A stretch of DNA of 24,280 bases from Scedosporium boydii (lineage: Eukaryota; Ascomycota; Sordariomycetes; Microascales; Microascaceae). A model generated the notes under the pieces. The model ran no database searches and had not been told where the DNA came from. It saw nothing but the letters and a program-made list of their open reading frames with translations. The first letter of the stretch is position 1. The number at the start of each line of letters is the position of its first letter. The position numbers and the translations under genes are program-made. The stretch lies in NCBI GenBank assembly GCA_002221725.1, contig NJFT01000361.1, positions 1-24,280 on the forward strand. Reading direction: 5' to 3'. Shown piece by piece: positions 21,225 to 24,280 of this stretch.

Positions 21225-22415
21225 GATGCTTTTCCGTGTATTTGGAGAGGGAAACGGTGCCGGGTGGTTGGATCTTTTTTTCTTTTCTGTTCCTCCTTTT
21301 TTTCTCTTTTTGCCTATATATACCCACATACTCTTTTTTTCTTTCGTACTTGGTTGTTTTCTTCAACAACTTATCTTGTGACAACGCCCCGTGTTTCCGT
21401 TCGGTTCGGCTATTCTCTCTTGCGTCAGACTCTGGGCAGGATATTTGGAACCGCCTGTGTTCTCTTTTGCTTTTTGTTTTTCCGTTTTCTTGTTCGGAAG
21501 GTTTGGCGGAACTTGGCTGGTATGGCTAGGATTTTTCAAGGCGACTGGGAAGGGGAGGCCCCTTTTTGGCGATTCGACTTGGCTCTTTTTGCTGTCTTCT
21601 TTCCTCATTTCCTCTTTCTTTTTTTTTTCCTTTTCTCTCGCGGTTTTCTGCATCGGGGTTCCAATGAGACATTACAACAAAAACTCGGCGTCAAGGGAAG
21701 AAAGGGACTTTGTGTAATCAAACGAGGAGATGCATTGTCGTTTTTCTTAAATTTTTTCTTTTCGTGTCTTTCCCTCTCAAAACAGGTTATATGCTTTTAG
21801 GATTTTTTTTTGCAAAAGGGTTGATGAGGGAGAGCAAAGGTCTTTTTTTGTTCTTTGTTTGTCTGGTTTTTCCTCCCGTTTTAACGGCCGGATTGCTTGA
21901 TTCTTCTGGTTTGACGTTCCTGGACTCGGGACCTTGGGGGAGGACGGGGTGGTCTCTCACGTTGTTAGCATCTTCTAGGCAGCCAATATAATTTCTAGTT
22001 GATGTGCAAGATTTACGGGTTCAGGTGTGTGCGTGAGTGACATCTCGGTTGCAGCGTGAGGTGTATGTTAGGCAGCCATATTGCGATCTGAGATTCGGGT
22101 GTTGGTATCCACGGGTTGTTCAGTCATGCTAGTCTCGAGTCTTGTAAGTGAAGCTCGAGATACGCTGAGGTTGTTCTCTACAGTTTGGCCAGACCCCAAC
22201 TCGTCTCAGCCCTCCCAAAGCATACTTTTTACGGTTTAGTTGATCCCATTTTATCAAATTGTGATCTAGAAAATTTAAAACATTTGCAAAACTTTCCTCA
22301 GTTTCCAAAAAAACCATCTCCCGTCCACATCCTCGTGGCTGAGTTGTTGAGAGCGTTCATGAACAAAGAAGTTGTAATCTACGAAGTACGTACTCTGTGG
22401 ATGCCGTGCGTCCCA

Positions 22416-22423
22416 GTCACGTG
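22416..22423. promoter_or_regulatory. GTCACGTG E-box-like site upstream of ATG27
   Basis: The octamer GTCACGTG lies 507 nt before the ATG27 start codon and upstream of its pyrimidine-rich leader. It is identical in its eight bases to the site upstream of DPM1. Confidence 0.4.
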
Positions 22424-22589
22424 CTCTTGATGTCGATCGATGTAGCGGGATCTTCCGTCCAGCCCAAACCAGATGATGACGACACTTTACTCTTTTGACC
22501 AGGTCAAGTGTGGCCAAGTGTGACCTGCTACTGCATCCGTTCAACCAACGTCCGCATCTCGAGAGCTTGTCAGCTGGTTGCGACGTTCC

Positions 22590-22850
22590 GGTCATTCCAT
22601 CTTCGATTCGATCATCCCCACGAAGCTTTGCCTCAAGCACTCGACGTCTTACAATCGTTTTTCTTTTTCTTCTTCTCATCGACCTGTTTCCTGTGGTTCC
22701 AACCTCATCGTATTCTTCTCCCACTGCATGTCGCAGCTTATTCAACACTTTTTTTTTTTTTTCTTTTTCGTCAACCTGTCGGAACTCCAACCTCGTTTTC
22801 ATTCATCCTTGATTCGATTCCACTGCAAGGCCTCGACATCTCGTAGTTCC
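22590..22850 (+). repeat. Diverged, roughly 95-nt tandem repeat in the ATG27 leader
   Basis: CCAACCTC occurs at 22699 and 22787 (88 nt apart) and CCACTGCA at 22721 and 22820 (99 nt apart). GATTCGAT occurs at 22605 and 22811 (206 nt apart, about two units). The same order of CT-rich block, ACCTG and CCAACCTC recurs, suggesting about three worn copies. The boundaries are uncertain. Confidence 0.45.
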
Positions 22851-22929
22851 GAATAGAACTGTCCGAAACGAAGAAACAAACGAAACGCCCTCGACAAGGA
22901 ATAAGAAAAAAAGAAAAGGAAAAAGGAAC

Positions 22930-24103
22930 ATGCAGATCCCGCGGTTCGCTCGGGCTGAAACCGCCCTCCTCCTCTCTCTCCTACTGGCCCCCGTAACTGC
23001 AACCTCGACGGCTTTACTACACTGCGAAAACATCAGGGTGGATGGGTTCAGCTTCAACCTCGAAAAGCTCGGGGGACCACACTCGGTCGTGACGACTCTG
23101 AGGGAGCCGCCGAGCTATACCAACACGACGTATACGGTGGATATTTGTAAGCCGCTGAAGAAGTCTGGTGATGCGCCCAAGGATGAGCAGTGCCCTAATG
23201 GCACGAGAGGTAAGAACAAAAACAAGAGACAAAAAAAAGGTTTCCTTTGAGTGAAGCTGACGCTTTTATTTCTTATAGTCTGCGCTATACAGAGAACCTA
23301 CAACGAAAGCGACGACGGCGGCCAAAAGGCCGTAGTCCGAAAAGTCGTCCCCATAGCCGGTGCCCTCCAAGACCACGGCGCCTTCGCCTTCGACTACGAA
23401 GCCGCGCGCCTAAAGACGAGCGATTCCAACTCGGATTCCCGACAGGAGGGCCTACGGCTCATCCTAAAGGGCGGAGCGTATCCTCTCGACGTGCCGCACA
23501 AGGAGCAGACGCGCCAGCGGGCCGTGATCGAGTTTATTTGCGATCCTGAGAAGGAGGGTACTGAGGGCGAGTGGGAATCGGATGACAAGTACGACAAGGA
23601 GGGTGGTGAAGATGAAGAGGGGAAGACGCGGAGGAAGAGGGATGACGGGGAGAAGCAGCTCATCAAGGATGGCGCGGCGTTGAAGTTTATTAGTTATGGG
23701 AAGGAGACGGATTCGGATTGGGAAACGCTGAGGTTGGAGTGGAGGACGAGTCATGCTTGCGAGAGTGGTTATGACCAGGGTTCGGCGAGCTGGGGATTGT
23801 TTACTTGGCTTGTTGTCATGTTAGTCCTTTCTCCTTTTCTTTTCCCTTTCTTCTTATTGTTTCCCTTGAATTTGGTCGGATTGGGAGCTAACTATGGATC
23901 ATGGCAGTGTATTCATGGGCATTGCGGCCTACCTCATCTTCGGCTCGTGGCTCAACTACAATAGGTACGGAGCCCGCGGCTGGGACCTGGTCCCCCACGG
24001 CGACGCTATCCGCGACATCCCTTACCTCATGAAGGATTGGACTCGGAGCGTCCTCAACACCGTGCAGGGTTCCGGCAGCAGAGGAGGTTATAGTGCTGTC
24101 TAG
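22930..24103 (+). CDS. atg27: ATG27, autophagy-related type I membrane protein
   Basis: Atg27 cycles between the Golgi, endosomes, vacuole and pre-autophagosomal membranes and helps supply Atg9 vesicles. Exons are 22930-23209, 23279-23819 and 23908-24103, giving 338 residues. The introns have GTAAGA and GTTAGT donors, CTGAC or CTAAC branch sites and TAG/CAG acceptors. A signal peptide (about 1-25) precedes a lumenal mannose-6-phosphate-receptor-homology domain with six cysteines (C32, C73, C88, C95, C181, C254). One membrane segment follows at about 266-288 (LFTWLVVIVFMGIAAYLIF), then a short cytosolic tail ending GYSAV. The terminal YSAV matches the Golgi-to-endosome sorting signal known from yeast Atg27. 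The lumenal part carries a highly charged insertion (about 184-222) with a dibasic KTRRKR motif at 209-214. Confidence 0.92.
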
Positions 24104-24241
24104 AGGGGCTCCGGTTGAAGGTAGCAATCTCCGGGATTGTGTATCACTTGGAACTTGAAAAGAAAACACAATATTTGAAAGTTGTGGTGCCTTGCTCGTC
24201 GTGGAGGTCTGCTGTAAGTGTCCATGAAGTGTTGAGGATTT

Positions 24242-24243
<2 letters not shown>

Positions 24244-24280
<37 letters not shown>
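24244..24280 (+). repeat. Poly-T run at the right edge
   Basis: At least 37 consecutive T continue to the end of the window, about 140 nt past the ATG27 stop. On the coding strand this is not a poly(A) tail. It may be a genuine homopolymer or an assembly edge. Confidence 0.85.

Larger units (their letters stand above)
21225..22929. other. Long intergenic region between SPT20 and ATG27
   Basis: The first 600 nt are very T-rich on the plus strand and probably contain the SPT20 3' untranslated region. The scarcity of stops in all three plus frames there is a composition effect. The right part holds a GTCACGTG site (22416) and a CT-rich leader for ATG27 with a diverged repeat of about 95 nt. No gene is recognised. 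Confidence 0.55.

Noticed and set aside
21264..21800. 178-codon plus-strand frame after SPT20, with overlapping frames open at the same time
   Set aside because: The translation is dominated by Phe and Leu from T-runs, all three plus frames are open together, and no motif or splice context is present. This is a composition effect in a T-rich 3' region.

Overview
This window looks like chromosomal DNA of a filamentous ascomycete (Pezizomycotina, most likely a Sordariomycete; genus not determinable by eye). The clues are short introns of 48-88 nt with GT...CTAAC/CTGAC...AG signals, long pyrimidine-rich leaders, a glutamine-rich SPT20, an ATG27 and a human-type DPM1 without a C-terminal membrane anchor. 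Eight intact protein genes and one decayed gene can be supported. No tRNA, rRNA, CRISPR array or intact transposon was found. Exon joins were derived by hand from splice signals and reading frame.

Layout: (1) 1.1-1.9 kb, DPM1, dolichol-phosphate mannose synthase catalytic subunit. (2) 2.3-3.3 kb, a PCI/SAC3-like helical protein. (3) 4.3-4.8 kb, a short F-box-like protein with its own TATA box. (4) 6.7-9.1 kb, an RBR (RING-IBR-RING2) E3 ubiquitin ligase with ubiquitin-like folds at its N-terminus. (5) 10.1-11.2 kb on the minus strand, a nucleotidyltransferase-fold (NTase) protein with a full set of catalytic carboxylates and a low-complexity tail ending in an aromatic module. (6) 13.1-14.0 kb, a second NTase-like gene with a degenerate active site. 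(7) 14.4-15.0 kb, a decayed copy of the F-box gene together with its promoter. (8) 15.6-17.0 kb, a PEX22-like peroxin. (9) 18.0-21.2 kb, SPT20, a SAGA subunit. (10) 22.9-24.1 kb, ATG27.

The stretch from about 9.1 to 15.1 kb differs from its surroundings. It is gene-poor, carries two divergently arranged NTase-fold genes of unknown function and a dead F-box paralogue, and sits between conserved housekeeping genes. It is the best candidate for an accessory, lineage-variable island and for undescribed biology. The remaining genes serve ER glycosylation, ubiquitination, peroxisome biogenesis, transcription and autophagy, and do not form one pathway. Four GTCACGTG-type sites lie in the non-coding DNA upstream of DPM1, the RBR ligase, SPT20 and ATG27, which may hint at shared bHLH control.
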